64,000 bases of DNA, taken from positions 4,438,704-4,502,703 of the forward strand of contig NC_045139.1 in assembly GCF_008831285.2 (NCBI RefSeq), written 5' to 3'. The notes beneath the pieces were generated by a model. The model saw only the letters and a program-made list of their open reading frames with translations. It was not told the origin of the DNA and ran no database searches. Within the stretch, counting starts at the first letter, position 1, and the number at the start of each line of letters is the position of its first letter. The position numbers were made by a program, and so were the translations under genes. Positions 1 to 12,600 of this stretch are shown in pieces. Source of the DNA: Nymphaea colorata (lineage: Eukaryota; Streptophyta; Magnoliopsida; Nymphaeales; Nymphaeaceae).

Positions 1-950
1 CGTTTTTTAATTTATTTTGATTGAGGACTTTCATTTTCAACAGTCCGACTTGATATATCTAACAGTTCAACTTTGGTTTATTGTGGGATTCATTAATTTT
101 AAAGTTACCGTTCATGCAATATATATATATATATAAAGCGATATTGACCATGGCAGCTATATGATGAGCTGCCATCTGATTATTTGATTGGTGCATACTA
201 AAGCAAATTTTTTTATTTTTGTTTTTTATATAGTTTAATTATTTTTATTTAGAGATATCATGCTAGTAAGAGTCGACTTCATTTTTCAATAAGAATAAAC
301 ACTACAAAAATAATAATACTTATTATGGTTGTTTTCACCAACAAATGACAATTTTGAAAAAAAAAAATCACAAAATAGATATCTACAAATTAATACTTAA
401 GAACACGACAATGATTGGATGGAAGAAAAACAAAAGCAATTGATTCAGTTCACACTTTTTTCTCTTTTTATTTTTTTTATTTCTGTTCTCAACCAATCAT
501 ATATGAGTGCCTCTCGTTGCTCGTTAGATTGCTAGGTTATTATTCTCTCTCTCTCTCACTCTCTCTCATATAGACGGTGACAACGAAAACCAAAATGGGC
601 GTGCATGAGAAATGGAGAACAGATCCGTGCGGGACCCGCAACGCAGTTAGACTCCATCGCGTGACGTGAGACGAAGCGTCGAAACCTTTCTCTCCTCGAC
701 GCAAGAAACGGGAAGAAAGAGAGCGAGAGTTTGTTGGTTGCCATTAAAACTGTTGCAACATTCAAAGAAGAAGCCCTAAAACCAGGCGCCTTTTTAACGA
801 ACTCCTCACAAGCAAATGCAGAAAAGGAAAATGGGAGGAAGAACACGCAAAAAAGAAAAACATAGAACGTGGCAGAGCCGTACGCTTCCACGTAGGACCC
901 CTGTTCTTTCCCCATCTCTCGACGTAACCAAATGCCAAGTTCGGAGCTCT
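1..950. other. Intergenic, upstream of the DUF599 gene
   Basis: AT-rich DNA with an (AT)n run near 119-135 and CT-rich tracts near 545-568. No reading frame here resembles a protein I know. From about 590 the GC content rises and ACGT-core motifs appear (for example AACGTGGC near 866), which fits a proximal promoter for the gene starting at 1179. A weak member of a dispersed fold-back repeat may lie at about 390-510. Confidence 0.5.
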
Positions 951-953
951 CCC

Positions 954-960
954 TATAAAT
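954..960 (+). promoter_or_regulatory. TATA box of the DUF599 gene
   Basis: TATAAAT lies about 225 bases before the first in-frame ATG, in a GC-richer, ACGT-containing segment. A start about 30 bases downstream would give a leader of roughly 190 bases rich in GAGA repeats (982-1168). This is inferred from position and motif only. Confidence 0.5.
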
Positions 961-1178
961 TAGCTGCACCTCATCAGCCATTCGAGAGAGAGAGAGAAGG
1001 AGAGAGTTGTGTGGCCTGGAGGCATTTCACAAGTTAGAGAGAGACAGGGAGAGAAAGTGGTGGGGAGTCATTCTACAAGTCAGAGAGGGAGAGGGCGGGA
1101 GTGTGTGACCTGTGGAGTCATTTCACAGGTTACAGAGAGATCGATCTGTAGAGAGAGAGAGTGTGTGTCTGTGTGTCT

Positions 1179-1354
1179 ATGATGATGGAGAAAGATGAGT
1201 TGGATTGGATTCTTGTGCCGCTGGGGTTGGGTCTCATGGTGGCCTACCATGTTTGGCTTGCGTACCGCATCGTGGTTCACCCGAAGTGCACCGTCATTGG
1301 CATCAACGCCGTCAACAGGCAGCTCTGGGTGAAGACCATGATGGAAGTAAGCCC

Positions 1355-1403
<49 letters not shown>

Positions 1404-4253
1404 GTTCGTGTTTTGATGTGTAGAATTAGGGCGAAGAACTTCTGCTTTCATCGAGTTCTTTGTTTTGTTTATGTGAAGAAATGGTCGATGGTGTTGCTTG
1501 CAATTCCTGAATAAAGAAAAAGATGGTATTGATCCTTCGGTTCTTCCTGCTTTCTTTGTTTCCGTTGATATGTCATTAGTTTCCCAAAAAGGTTCTTGGT
1601 GTCCTTCCTTGAGTTTCCAATAGGAAGTCGAACATTGCTTAGTGGGGAAGTCAGCATTAGGACTAAAAAAAAACATTTATAAACAGTTCCCGGTCCCACT
1701 TTACTGGATCTTGTATTTTCGTAAGCAGTTTTTCAGATGTTGGTAGGTTGATCCTCAAAAAACAAACGCAAAATCAGCACAGATGATGCAAAGTATGAAT
1801 GAAACAATGTTTGTTGGTGGAGGCCCAATGGATTAAAGCCCCCTACAGGAACCCCGAACCTGTACTTTTATTCCCTTCTCAAGTTTGCTGTACAGGAAGG
1901 TCGTCTGACAAAATATTAACAAATATTTTTTGTTTATAATGGAAGATGAGGGATAGCTTTACGTGTACCTTAAAAGATGATGGCTGTTAGAATAGACAAA
2001 GGTTCGACAAAGATTGGTGCGAGATCAGACGAAAAAGGTTTACATCCTCCTGTAGCAACATGTTGGTTTTTCAGAGGTGATTTAAATTAGGATGATGCTA
2101 TGTTGTCAGGGCTGATTCTTTAGATGCTCTTTTTTCATTTCGATGTAAGTAAGCTTGGATTAGATGTGCAGAATCTGAACTGCATATGTAAAAGCTGTTG
2201 AGAAATCGAAAATGATCGATTAAAAACTTTAAAACTGCTGAGAAGCATGTTTGAATTAGGAGCATAAAGTACCCTATTTATACCTAAGCAAGAAAATAGC
2301 AAACAAAACAACAATTAAAAGAGGCAGAAATTTGGTTCAAATGATCTGCAACTAAACTGGAAGCGCCATCGATTCTGGGGGAGATACCAACTAACGTCTG
2401 CTGAAACGTTATCTAAAGTCCATGAAAACTCGGCTCATAATCTGTTAAATTCGTGAGGGATTTGAGCCCATACTATCCTAGCCCTGAATATCTACTAGGC
2501 TAGACCACTTGGGCAACCAAGTGAATGAAATGTTGTAAAACTCTAGCCCATACTGTCGTTTTTTTCCAGTTCTTTTGTTCTCCTTCTCTTTCTTCCTCCT
2601 TTTTTTCCTTTCATCTGCTGCTACCCGCCTCGGTGCCGCCTGATCTCTGCCGCCGGCCTTGTTCTGCACTGTATTACTCTGTGATTTTGTGAAACATGAA
2701 TGCCAACTGCAAAACTTTGCTAAGCGTTGAAACTGCTAGCCCTGTTCCTAAGAAAACTGACTGTTTGTAACTGTTTCCTATCTAATGTATATAGAAGAGG
2801 GAACTGTTGTCGCCTTTTAAGGAAACTTACAGACCTGTTTCTTCTCTGTGAGAAAAGTGACTGTTGTTCTAGAACTATCCATAACTTCTTACTAGAAGTG
2901 AAATAAGAAGTGGGGTCATGGTGGATGGTGATGGTGACAATGGCGGCAGCAGCTTTTGTGGTGGTGGTAGAGGCGGCAGTGATGGAGGTAGTGGCGTGGG
3001 GATGGAGGTGGTGGAGACAGGAAAGGCAAGTGCGTTTCCGAGTCCCCTGACCGTCAACCTTAGCTACCAATTATTACTTTAAAATATGAAAACGTGGCAA
3101 ATAAGTGTCTGCTGCCCTTCTGTGCACCACCATTTAGTTACCATCTGCTTTATCATCATAACAGTCATATCAAATTCCAACTTCCCGTAGAACAATCTCC
3201 ATTAACGTTTGTAACATGGAGAATTAGCATCATATGTTTCAACTGTTTTCTGTATGTTCCTTGGATATATTCACATGGATGTCACTTCCGAGGGATGAAA
3301 AGGGGCCCTTTGATTCAGACGCAGGGGAAGAAAGAAAAACACAGATCATCTGATAGTTCAGACACAAAGGAACTGCATTTTGCTTGTAAAACGGTCTGGA
3401 ATAACATAATTGAAGGAAGAAAGGACCATCAGATTCTAAAATTCTGTTTGTTGAGAACACTTGCTTGGACCCAAAAGATTCGTTCTTCAAATTCCCCAGT
3501 TTCAGCCTCTACCCAAGTGATCTTCTGCCTGAGGAATGATTTGTTACTGCTGTAAGAATACCAGTCTGCTTTAGAATACATTTATTTAGCAACTCCCATG
3601 TAAATTGAATTTGGTGAAACGAGTGTTTGCTTATGGTGTTGTATGAACTATGAAAGTATTACTCACGAAAAATGGATACCACAATCTGGTAATTTTCATT
3701 TCAGGATCCTGGTAAAAATGGCATACTTGCAGTTCAAACTCTGAGGAACAACATAATGGCATCAACACTCATAGCATCCACTGCAATCATGCTCAGCTCG
3801 TTGATCGCCGTCCTGATGACGAGTAACGTCACCGGCCTGCCGTCCAAACCTGGTGCAGAAACTGTTCTTTTCCAAGGCAGCACCAGCAGATTGGCACTGT
3901 CAATCAAGTTCTTCTCCATCCTCCTCTGTTTCTTAACTGCCTTCCTACTGAACGTGCAGTCGATCCGGTACTACAGCCACGCCGGAATCCTCATCAACGT
4001 GCCGCTGAAGAAGCATTCACCAGTTCTCAGTCCAGACTACGTGGGGAGGGCCGTTAACCGGGGAAGCTACTTCTGGTCTTTGGGACTAAGGGCATTCTAT
4101 TTCTCGTTCCCTCTGTTTCTTTGGGTGTTTGGTCCAATACCCATGTTCTTGTGCTGCATTGTTCTGGTGTTCCTGCTCTATTTTCTTGATATTCCTCTTG
4201 GTAGCTGCTTGGATGATGGCTCCGAGAAGAATGACATAGCAGAGATGGTTTAG
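1179..4253 (+). CDS. DUF599 family membrane protein (two exons)
   Basis: Coding exons are 1179-1346 and 3705-4253, joined in phase 0 by a 2,358-bp GT-AG intron (GTAAGC donor, TTTCAG acceptor), giving 238 aa, a usual length for this family. The first of three consecutive ATGs was taken as start. The sequence fits plant DUF599 proteins: a first hydrophobic helix at about residues 10-32 with the motif AYHVWL, a conserved VIGINAVNRQLWV stretch, then helices near 74-94, 119-141 and 185-219, with NVQSIRYYSHA after the third. These are integral membrane proteins of unknown biochemical role, so I infer no reaction. The intron starts with a long CT microsatellite (1359-1401) and contains no supported second gene. 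The C-terminus is short and acidic. The family call is firm; the function is unknown. Confidence 0.92.
1359..1401. repeat. CT microsatellite in the DUF599 intron
   Basis: About 21 CT dinucleotides begin 12 bases after the splice donor at 1347. Reading frames that cross it translate as Leu-Ser repeats and are not genes. Confidence 0.95.
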
Positions 4254-4443
4254 AGAGGGGGAGAGAGAGAGAGAGAGGATTCAATCCAAGTTGAATCATG
4301 TAGAGAATTGCTAGTTCGTAGAGCTTATCAGACTGACTCTATTGATTGAGGAACATGATTCATTCACTGGAAACTTTGGTTTCTGGTGGGAAAGTAAAGT
4401 GTCCATGATCTTTTCTCTTCTTTCAAGTCTTCTCTTTCACTTT

Positions 4444-4802
4444 CAGGGATGTCAATGGTCGGATTTGAGTACGGATTTAATCTTTTTAGTATCCATGTTT
4501 ATATTTTTTTGAGCCGAAGTCGGATTCCAATGTGAAAAAAGAAAAATATATACCATATCTTAATCCAAATCCGAATTCACATTTGAATCTAAATCCGGCT
4601 TTTAAACTGAATCCAAACCAAAATACAGTATGTTGAGGTACAACTTTCAAAATGTATGAACATTGTATAATATATTTGCTTAAACCTATGTCCGATCTGA
4701 ATCTAAACCCGAATTCAATCAAATATTTACTTGGATGTCATTTCTGAAACCTAAATCCCATCTGATTTTTTAAGCAGATACCAAATTTTTTTCATGCCCA
4801 TT
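4444..4802. repeat. Possible degraded non-autonomous DNA transposon
   Basis: The left edge reads CAGGGATGTCAATGG and the right edge, on the other strand, reads TGGGCATGAAAAAAATTTGG. The interior is full of short GGATTT/AAATCC phrases on both strands, a composition common in plant hAT-like MITEs. The ends match only loosely and no clear target-site duplication was found, so this is tentative. Confidence 0.3.
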
Positions 4803-5619
4803 TTTTTTTAGAGCAGTTTGATCATATAGCGGATCTAAATAGGATTCACTGACGCCACTATTTAATTCTTCCCCAAGAGATTCTAAAATGTTTTCATCGC
4901 ATGAAATTTTCTGCTAAAACTCACGATCTTTAAGAGTCTCTTTGTGGGGATACTAGGCCAAACTCAAGGATCCATCAACTCACATGAATCTAACACTATT
5001 CAAAGGCACTCAGACCTTTAATTAAGACCGTCTATCTAATGCAGATGGATGGTTAAAAGAAAAATATAAAGAAAAATGTAAGAACTAATATTACATGACG
5101 ACCATCACCCTTCTTTTTTTTTTGTATTTTATCTATTCATTATGATGGATTGTATAGCCCTTATTAGATGGTTGCGTATAGGGCTATGCATCGGGTCCGA
5201 TTAACCGACAAGTACCTGGCAATAGCGAAACCAGAAAATTTTATCAAAGGGATACTTACCTTAGTGGGTTTGGTGCCTATGGAGCGTTAAAGTGAGTTTG
5301 CCGTAGGCACCACATCTGGCTGGAGACAGATCCAACCCCTTCCTGATAAAAATTTTCTAAGTGCATGTGTTGGTTGGAATGGGCAATGGCCCACACATAG
5401 CTCTGCTCCGATTCGAGCTCCAAAAAATCAGCTCGAGTGGGCCCAATAACATACCGAGTCAACAGGATTCAGCCTGTTACATTATTTATTATTATTTTAC
5501 TTTTAATAATGATATATATTTTATTATTAAAAATATATTCTATATTAAAAAAAGTTTTGGGTTTCAGGTCTCCAGCCAAGGCACCCGATGCCAAACCTAA
5601 CTGTGTGACTCCATTCAAT

Positions 5620-5620
<1 letters not shown>

Positions 5621-5675
<55 letters not shown>
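5621..5675. repeat. Compound (CT)n(TA)n microsatellite
   Basis: A CT run of about 26 bases passes directly into a TA run of about 30 bases. Confidence 0.95.
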
Positions 5676-5679
<4 letters not shown>

Positions 5680-6150
5680 CTCGAACCAACCAGAATAGCC
5701 ATCTCAGCTCCTACTATAACTCATAATATGTGGACTTTTTAAACCTTATTCAATTGAGTGTAATGTTTCACATATTAACCATACGAAAACCTAAAAGAAT
5801 TGACTCAAATCGGAGAAAACCCCTTAGGTGGAATGTACATCACAACAACATTTGATGAATATTTTAACTCTTCTTTTTAACCCCAGACCACCTGAGTCAA
5901 AGATAAAAACACGACCATTTAAAGTCTTGTTAGAAATATTTTAAGACCTTGCTATTTTTTATAAAAGCATGCTTTATTTAAAGTTGCTTTTGTCAAGAAT
6001 ATTGATTTTTTAATTTACTGTCCAAATTTAGATGGTTTACGGGCTGCTGTTATTTTTTTTTTTTGGGTGATCACGAAAAGTATATTTAAACTTGAAAATG
6101 ATTTACGTAATATATATGTTTCCTATCTAGTTTTAGCTCTTATTTTATTA

Positions 6151-6167
6151 TGATGATGATGATGATG

Positions 6168-6222
<55 letters not shown>
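6151..6222. repeat. (TGA)n(TTA)n trinucleotide microsatellite
   Basis: About seven TGA/GAT units are followed by about seventeen ATT units. It lies in intergenic DNA upstream of the bL17 gene. Confidence 0.95.
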
Positions 6223-6224
<2 letters not shown>

Positions 6225-6454
6225 AGTCAGACCTCAAGGATCTCAAATCATTTGATCTGAACGTAAAGATCTGAAATAAACAAACGTAGGCTCTTTGGAT
6301 CTGAGTCAAGTGGATCGGATAACAAACCACATATACATCTAAATGGACAGAATCTGATCCACCCGATGGTCCATGCGTAGAAACCCGCGATTACGCGAAA
6401 ATTTGATCCGATCTTGGTGCGGTTTGGATTTGATTTTAAATCCACGGAAAACTC

Positions 6455-6584
6455 ATGGATCCACTCCCATTTAGGGTCTCACAAGAACCCGAACCGTTCC
6501 CTCCCTCGCGGCTCGCAGTCCCCTCTGCCCTGAAGCCCTCCGTGCCCTACCTCCTCCGGCATCGACCGACCGGCGCCGGCGCCG
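6455..6584 (+). other. Probable 5' leader exon of the bL17 gene
   Basis: A GC-rich block ends at a strong splice donor, GTAAGA at 6585. The matching acceptor is probably TTTAG at 7061-7065, twelve bases before the initiator ATG at 7078. The block contains a short open frame of about 60 codons with no recognisable domain, so I read it as untranslated leader. The 5' limit is approximate. Confidence 0.45.
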
Positions 6585-7077
6585 GTAAGATCTCTCTCGG
6601 GCGGTTTATCATCCTTCATCGGGAGACACTATTTTGTGTGTGAGTATTTTGGGTTTTGAAATTGTCCTGGATGTTGTCCTTTCTTGTAGCCGGTCTTTTG
6701 TTTTAGTTCGTTGCTGAGAGAACAAAAAATGAAAAATGAATTAGATCTTTATATGAAACAGTGTATTCATTTGCTTCGAGGAGAATTGCATTTCCTGTTG
6801 GAATCCTCATTCTTGCTGGGTTTCTTTGGTGGATTTATTGTTGACGTAGTAGCAAACATTTGAGTGGTGATGGAGAAAAGTTAGTGGAGAGTGCGAAATT
6901 GACGTGTTAACGCATTTCTGATGTTTGAGCAATGGCAGATGAGATAGTCCTGAAGCAGCTGACGAGCTCAGATAGGCAAAACCTGGAACCAGAAGAAAAG
7001 AGAAAAGGAGAGCAGTGTGTCTTCTCCGAGTGGTGACACTCTCATACTCTTATTTGCTTCTTTAGGCTTCTACCACC

Positions 7078-10000
7078 ATGACCAAGTTTCGCAAGCTCGG
7101 CCGTCATGCCGCCCATCGGATGTCCATGCTTAGGTATCGAATTGAATACCTTCTTCTTTTTGCCAATCTTTGCGTTCTTAGATTACTTTTGCCCTTGTCA
7201 GAGTAAATGGTGCAATTATTTGTGTTGAGTACTCATAGATTCTTGGTTGTCTGATTACAGGACGATGGTTTCGCAGTTAGTGAAGCACGAGCGCATCGAA
7301 ACGACAGTTGCGAAGGTGGATGTTTCCCTATTTTTCTTGTCACATACATCTTTAGTGATTGATGGGCTGGTCGGGTGGACTGGTCGGATGTGTTTGTTAC
7401 GATCATTTAGTTGTTCTGCTGATTTTTTTTTATTTAGCCAGTGAGAATGACAATTTTCTTTGAGGGTTTTGATCTTCTCTTTTTTGTGGTTGTTAGGCTA
7501 AGGAAGTTCGGCGCCTCGCAGATAACATGGTTCAACTTGGGAAGGAGGTCAGTTTAGTTTTGATTGTACCTTTCCTTTTCAATGAAACTGCCAGGTTTTT
7601 GTCCAATTGTCTATGTTTCAGTTTTATGGGTTCCTTTATAGGTAAATTGACGTTTTCCTTGCTCATATTTTATGTCACAAATTGTGTGAAAGCAGCTATG
7701 TTGAGGAAGAGTAGGAATTTAGTTATTAATGTTGTCTTTATTTTCATGACCTTGCGGTATTTTCCATGGTAAAATATCTGAATGAATCCATGAATGTCAT
7801 TATTCCTAACGTTCATTTTTAGTTATAATTATTTAAGCATTTTTGCAAACTGTAAAGCTTATTGCTCGACACTGAAGTTGTACTCTGTTTTTTGTGCTCT
7901 CTTCCTTTCCTTTTTCAAATTCTCTTATTTGTGCCAAAAACAAATGTCTTTCAAGTTCATAACATCTTCAAAAACTGGAATCATCTCAACCACATGCAAA
8001 TATATATTTCAATGGACATAAATGGCTGGAGATGGATTCGTTAATCTTAATTCCTGAAAGTGGTTTTCAGGTGATGAGATTAAAAGAAGTGTAAGAATTC
8101 TTTGAGCAGATTAGAAATGAACTCACAAACTCATAATTGAAAAAAAAGAAACCCATTGATGACAGAGCACAATCATGTCTGAAGGCTCTGAGGTTTTCAG
8201 GCCAAATGGATTGTCTACAACTTGCAGAATCTTTTTGTTTGTGTTAGTGTCATGTTATACAGGCATGGGAGGCGTTGTGATCAACAGAAAACAGTAATTC
8301 ACAATGTTACCTTGTAGTCACATTGTTACCTTGTAGGTATACTGAGATTGATTACTCTCAGAAGATTAGCTTCCAAAAATTTGTACCATTTACCTAAAAA
8401 TTTCCACTTATATTGGTGTTCAACTTTTCTGTGGTAATTCTGGTTGTCCAATTCACTCTGCTTTTTATCCTTTTCTACCTCTGGGTTGAAGGGAAGAAGA
8501 TGGTGCTGAGAAATTGTTCTATTGTATCATGTTATTGAAATCAACTCCAAGCTCTCAGAACCTAGAAATGTGCATGTACGATGTTGTGCGTTATTTATTT
8601 GAAAAATAAATCCAAAATTTGCTCCGACTAGAACATATCTGGGAGCTGGAAGCCTTTTCATATTTAAGACTGTTTCTTGGGCTGTGTATGTACATTTATA
8701 TGTTTCTTATAGCAAAATTTAAGCCTAATTGTCCACATGCCCAGGATTTTGATTACTAATTTAAATCTGTTTAATCATCTCATCACAATATTCAGGGTAC
8801 TCTTTCCGCTGCAAGGCAAGCTGCTGCTTTTGTTCGAGGTGATGATGTTATTCATAAACTCTTTACTGAACTTGCTTATCGTTACAGGTCTGTATTTCTC
8901 AGCATCTCACTGTTGATGTTTGGTTTGTAATTTGTTCTTGATTTTGATCATTTATATTGGGAGGCATTTTTTTTTATTTTAACAGGGACAGATGTGGCGG
9001 ATATACAAGAGTGCTTCGAACACGAATACGAGTTGGGGATGCTGCACCCATGGCATATATTGAGTAAGATCTTCCCAAGGACATAGTTATGGACACTGAC
9101 ACAGAAACATGTGTACATGCATTACATTATAAATAGGCAAACAAATGAATAACCAAATAAGCTGAAAAACATGGAGGGTATGATGACAATACAATTGGTG
9201 AAGGTGGTTTTGCATGCTGAACCTGTGTGTGATTTCTAGATTCCTAAATACTTTATCTGAAGATTGTAGATTATCATGATGATATAGTTGAGGTAGAGGG
9301 TGTTTGTTTTCAGAGTTTCCACTTTCCAGATCCTTTATGGAAAGGTTTAAGTTCATTTTAATAGGTTGTCTATTAAACAAGTATGGAAGGTTGAAAGTTG
9401 GGCTGCAGGAAACTGTCTTCTTACTGGTCTTGTTGAAGCATACTAAGATTTCTTTTGTGGTTCTGTTTCTACCTCGTCAGGTACATATATTTATCCTACT
9501 AGCATAGTTTCATGTTGGAGCCAAATTTTTATGCCACTTAGGCCTGGAAGGAAGCATGCATGTGGCAACTTTGTCGGGCCTCCTTCTTCCTTATTGAATG
9601 ACCTCAATTATCAAATATGAATAGTTAGTCATGATTAGCACTGTGCATACATGAGTATAACTGCTGATGTTGGAACTGGACCTGCACATCGTGCTTTGCC
9701 CGATGGGTTGTGCTGAATACTTTTGTGCTTGTCAAGGAAAAGAAATAGGAGTATATGTTTAATGTATTTGATGTGCCAAACTTTTAGGAATTTTCATTTC
9801 TAAGGTCCTGCTTAATTATTAATTTTATGGTGGCTATTCTATTGGAGCATGAAAAATTAAGTACCAATGACTGTCTTGCCTTAAGATTTCCTTTCCTTAG
9901 CTGGAAAGAGGATAGGCTTTTCTCATTAGTCATTAGCTTCTCGACTGCGTCTGATCCTTTGGTTTGAGTACCTTGTATTAGCTTTTTCCAGCCTTACGCG

Positions 10001-10234
10001 ATGCTTGATCTATTGAAATCATGTGCTCGTTTAAAAAGTGCTTGTGAATTATATTTGCATGGGTTGTCATTCTTTAGTATCTGCAGGTTTATTGACAGAG
10101 AAAATGAGCTAAGGCAATCAAAACCAGCTACTCCCCAAATCCCTCAGAGGCCTGCAATGGATCCCTGGACAAGAGCCCGTGCCTGCCAGCAGTGGGCAGC
10201 ACCTACAGAGGAAAAGTCTGGTTCGTCAGATTGA
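7078..10234 (+). CDS. Large-subunit ribosomal protein bL17, mitochondrial type
   Basis: Six coding exons join in phase: 7078-7133, 7261-7315, 7497-7547, 8796-8887, 8986-9063 and 10087-10234, giving 159 aa. The N-terminus [19 protein letters not shown] and the segments [23 protein letters not shown] and [20 protein letters not shown] are the conserved bL17 core; bL17 sits near the peptide exit on the large subunit. The product begins directly with the ribosomal fold, has no obvious transit peptide, and carries a C-terminal extension of about 45 residues rich in Pro, Gln and Ser, like the short plant bL17 proteins assigned to mitochondria rather than the plastid form. Targeting is inferred from that resemblance. 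Introns 3 and 5 exceed 1 kb. A separate 5' leader exon probably precedes the coding part. Confidence 0.93.
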
Positions 10235-10693
10235 AAAGCCGACTCTTTTTCGTGCAACCTCCAGACTTTCTTGTGCGAAGCCTACTTCATTTTTCGTGTG
10301 TCGAGCCTGCATTTCTTGCACTGCAGTTCTAATCTGCAATAATGCTTGTGCCAGCCCATTGCAGCATGCTGCCAACTATTTCTATTTTGCAGGCCAATTT
10401 TCTGTTTTCTGTATCTTCAGCAACTCAATTCTGTTGCCCCTGTTCTAGTTTCGTTTAATGCCTGTGTAATCCCCAATAGACTGCCAATAATACATGTTAT
10501 AAGACTTTGTGCCTTTTATGAGTTCTAAATTCTTCTAAAGTATCAATTTTTTGGGTATTCCAGGTTCCCTTTTCTTCTCCCTTGATAGTGAGGAATTGCG
10601 TGAATGAGTTTTTTTTGTGAATCTTGACTAAGGGTGGTGGCATGTAAGGTGAAAAAGAAGGCTGTGATGTTTCTGCTTCACTCATTAGCACAG

Positions 10694-10800
10694 ATCTGAC
10701 AGCATTCTATACGTCTGATTCAGGGAAGTTTTAAAAATCTGACAGCATTCTATACGTCTGATTCAGGGAAGTATTAAAAATCTGATAGCATTTTAGCCAT
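10694..10800. repeat. 43-bp tandem repeat, about 2.5 copies
   Basis: Units start at 10694, 10737 and 10780. The first two differ at a single base and the third is shorter and more diverged. It lies about 460 bases after the bL17 stop codon. Confidence 0.85.
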
Positions 10801-10889
10801 TTGATTCAGCCGGTGCATCCCCATCGCTCCAAATTTGTAAGGGAATGATCCAGAGTCATCTGGTCATTTAATGAGAACTGTTCATCTAG

Positions 10890-11040
10890 AGCTTTTGATT
10901 GCAACTAAAAAACAAAGACAAATTGTGTGAATTAATACTAAATGGTGAAAATACTGACTTTTTTTCTTCTTGTTTTTCTTTTAACCATCTTTGATACTAG
11001 AAGAGAGCTTTCGTTAAATGATTGGGTGACTCTCAAAAGA
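10890..11040. repeat. Dispersed fold-back (MITE-like) repeat, copy 1
   Basis: It shares with the copies at 12415-12600 and 60290-60450 the order: A-rich arm, GTGAATTAATA-type centre, a tract related to ACATTTTTCTCTTTGTTTTTC, then AACCATC. This copy and the one near 60450 also share an outer edge reading ATTGGGTGACT. Confidence 0.45.
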
Positions 11041-12414
11041 CATTTCAATTTTTACATATATATATATATGCTCTTGAGTGTTAGATCTATAAGAAACAGA
11101 AATATGTGAATTAATAATGCATAACTAAAATGCACTCTTTAGTTTCTTCCAACTGCCAATCTAAATTAAATCAACGACTTAAATCATTTTTTACGGATCT
11201 AAGTCTAACACCTAAAGATTCGCTGCGCATTTGGCTGCTTCTTGTTCATGCATAGACATGCACATATCCACGTGCACGCACAAACACATGTTGTGACATG
11301 GGTTTTGCAAGAATCTCTCCCTTTTTTTTTAGAACCATTTACTCCTTGCTGTACCTGTTGGATGGGAGATGAGCCCAAACAACCACCCTGGTTGATGCAA
11401 CCATCGGCAGCACAATCAGGAGCTAACCTTTCCGTCAACGGGCGGCGTGAAGACGGTCTATCTAACGTTCTTACTTGCAACTTCCATGCGATCAGAAACA
11501 ACTAAAAGCAAGCCAGGGAGGAAAAAAAGTGAGAGAAAATACAAAACTGGAGAAACCTATGTCACCATAGTGCAGGGTGAGGGTGTTGGTGCGGGTGCCG
11601 GAACGGTACATCTCGTGGCGGTGAGGTGAAGGTATTTTATTTATTATTTTTATTTTTAATTTATTATATATATAATAAAATAAACATATTATTACAATTT
11701 AGTTATTAATGTTTACAATCTTTAAATAATTGTATTGCATAGAAAAATATCAAAACAATATATATTATATAAATAATTTAGTAATATGATATTTTAACTA
11801 GGTTCGGGTATGAGTCGAAACCGCACCCATGTTCGGTGTGCACTCGACTCGATGCGGACTGAGATGCGGCAGTAAAATAGAAGAGTCTGGTGACTTGGGC
11901 TATGACCAGTTTGGCAAGTTTTTTCTCCCCTAATTACAAAGAAGGCCCTCATGATTTCAGATTTTGTAAATACCTGCCATGCATTTGCCGGAGGGTTGCC
12001 GATTAACTCATCATTTTTTTTAAAAAACTCATGTGTGTTAGGTGAGCTCGCCCCTCTCTCCGAGTCTCCCACCAACCCACCAGTGAAGTCAGGTCGATGG
12101 TTCACGAAAAGTGGTAACACCCTTAGGTCAAGCCAATTAAGCGGGTGCTAGCAGAGACAGGTTGTTTCTTTGTAGCTGCACACGTGGCTTGCAATGAGTC
12201 ATGGCCTTGAAATCAGCATGACGCCCCTTGACCTAGAAAGCCAGGATCCGGATCGGTAGGTAACAATGGCCGCCTTTGTGTCTTCCGATCCGCACGAGCA
12301 GGGAAGGAGACGCTGATTATTTCGTTACCCATAAATCAAGCTCGCGATCTCCCAAGTAATAAAATCTTGCTTGGTTAATGAATTTTATGCATGTCCAAAA
12401 GCAAATGAGAAATA

Positions 12415-12600
12415 TAATGTATAAATATAAATGTTCATGTAAAGTAGATGAATAGTTGAAAAAAAAATAAAGAGAAAAAAGTGTAAATTAATATTAGATA
12501 ACAAAATGTTCATCACTTTTTTCTTTTTATTTTTTTCTTAATCATCCGTTATGTTGAATTAGATGGTACAAATTAGATAGTCATTCAATTTTTCAATATG
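12415..12600. repeat. Dispersed fold-back (MITE-like) repeat, copy 2
   Basis: The A-rich arm around 12455-12485 is the approximate reverse complement of the T-rich arm around 12510-12550 (…GAAAAAAGTG against CACTTTTTTC…), so the segment could fold on itself. Layout matches the copies near 10900 and 60300. Confidence 0.45.

Larger units (their letters stand above)
4254..6449. other. Intergenic, repeat-rich
   Basis: This holds the probable 3' UTR of the DUF599 gene to about 4430, a possible degraded element at 4444-4802, and microsatellites at 5621-5675 and 6151-6222. A stretch at about 5260-5600 repeats phrases such as GGTGCCTATGG that recur near 49880, suggesting an old dispersed repeat. No credible coding region was seen on either strand. 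Confidence 0.5.

Noticed and set aside
299-330. Second CACTA terminus (CACTACAAAAATAATAAT)
   Set aside because: The terminus-like word stands alone; no subterminal motif clusters and no opposite end were found.
1080-1676. 198-codon minus-strand frame
   Set aside because: It crosses the GA/CT microsatellite and the DUF599 first exon; the translation contains an Arg-Glu repeat typical of GA runs.
3094-3555. 153-codon plus-strand frame inside DUF599 intron 1
   Set aside because: No domain or homology was recognised, composition is not protein-like, and it lies wholly within a well-defined intron.
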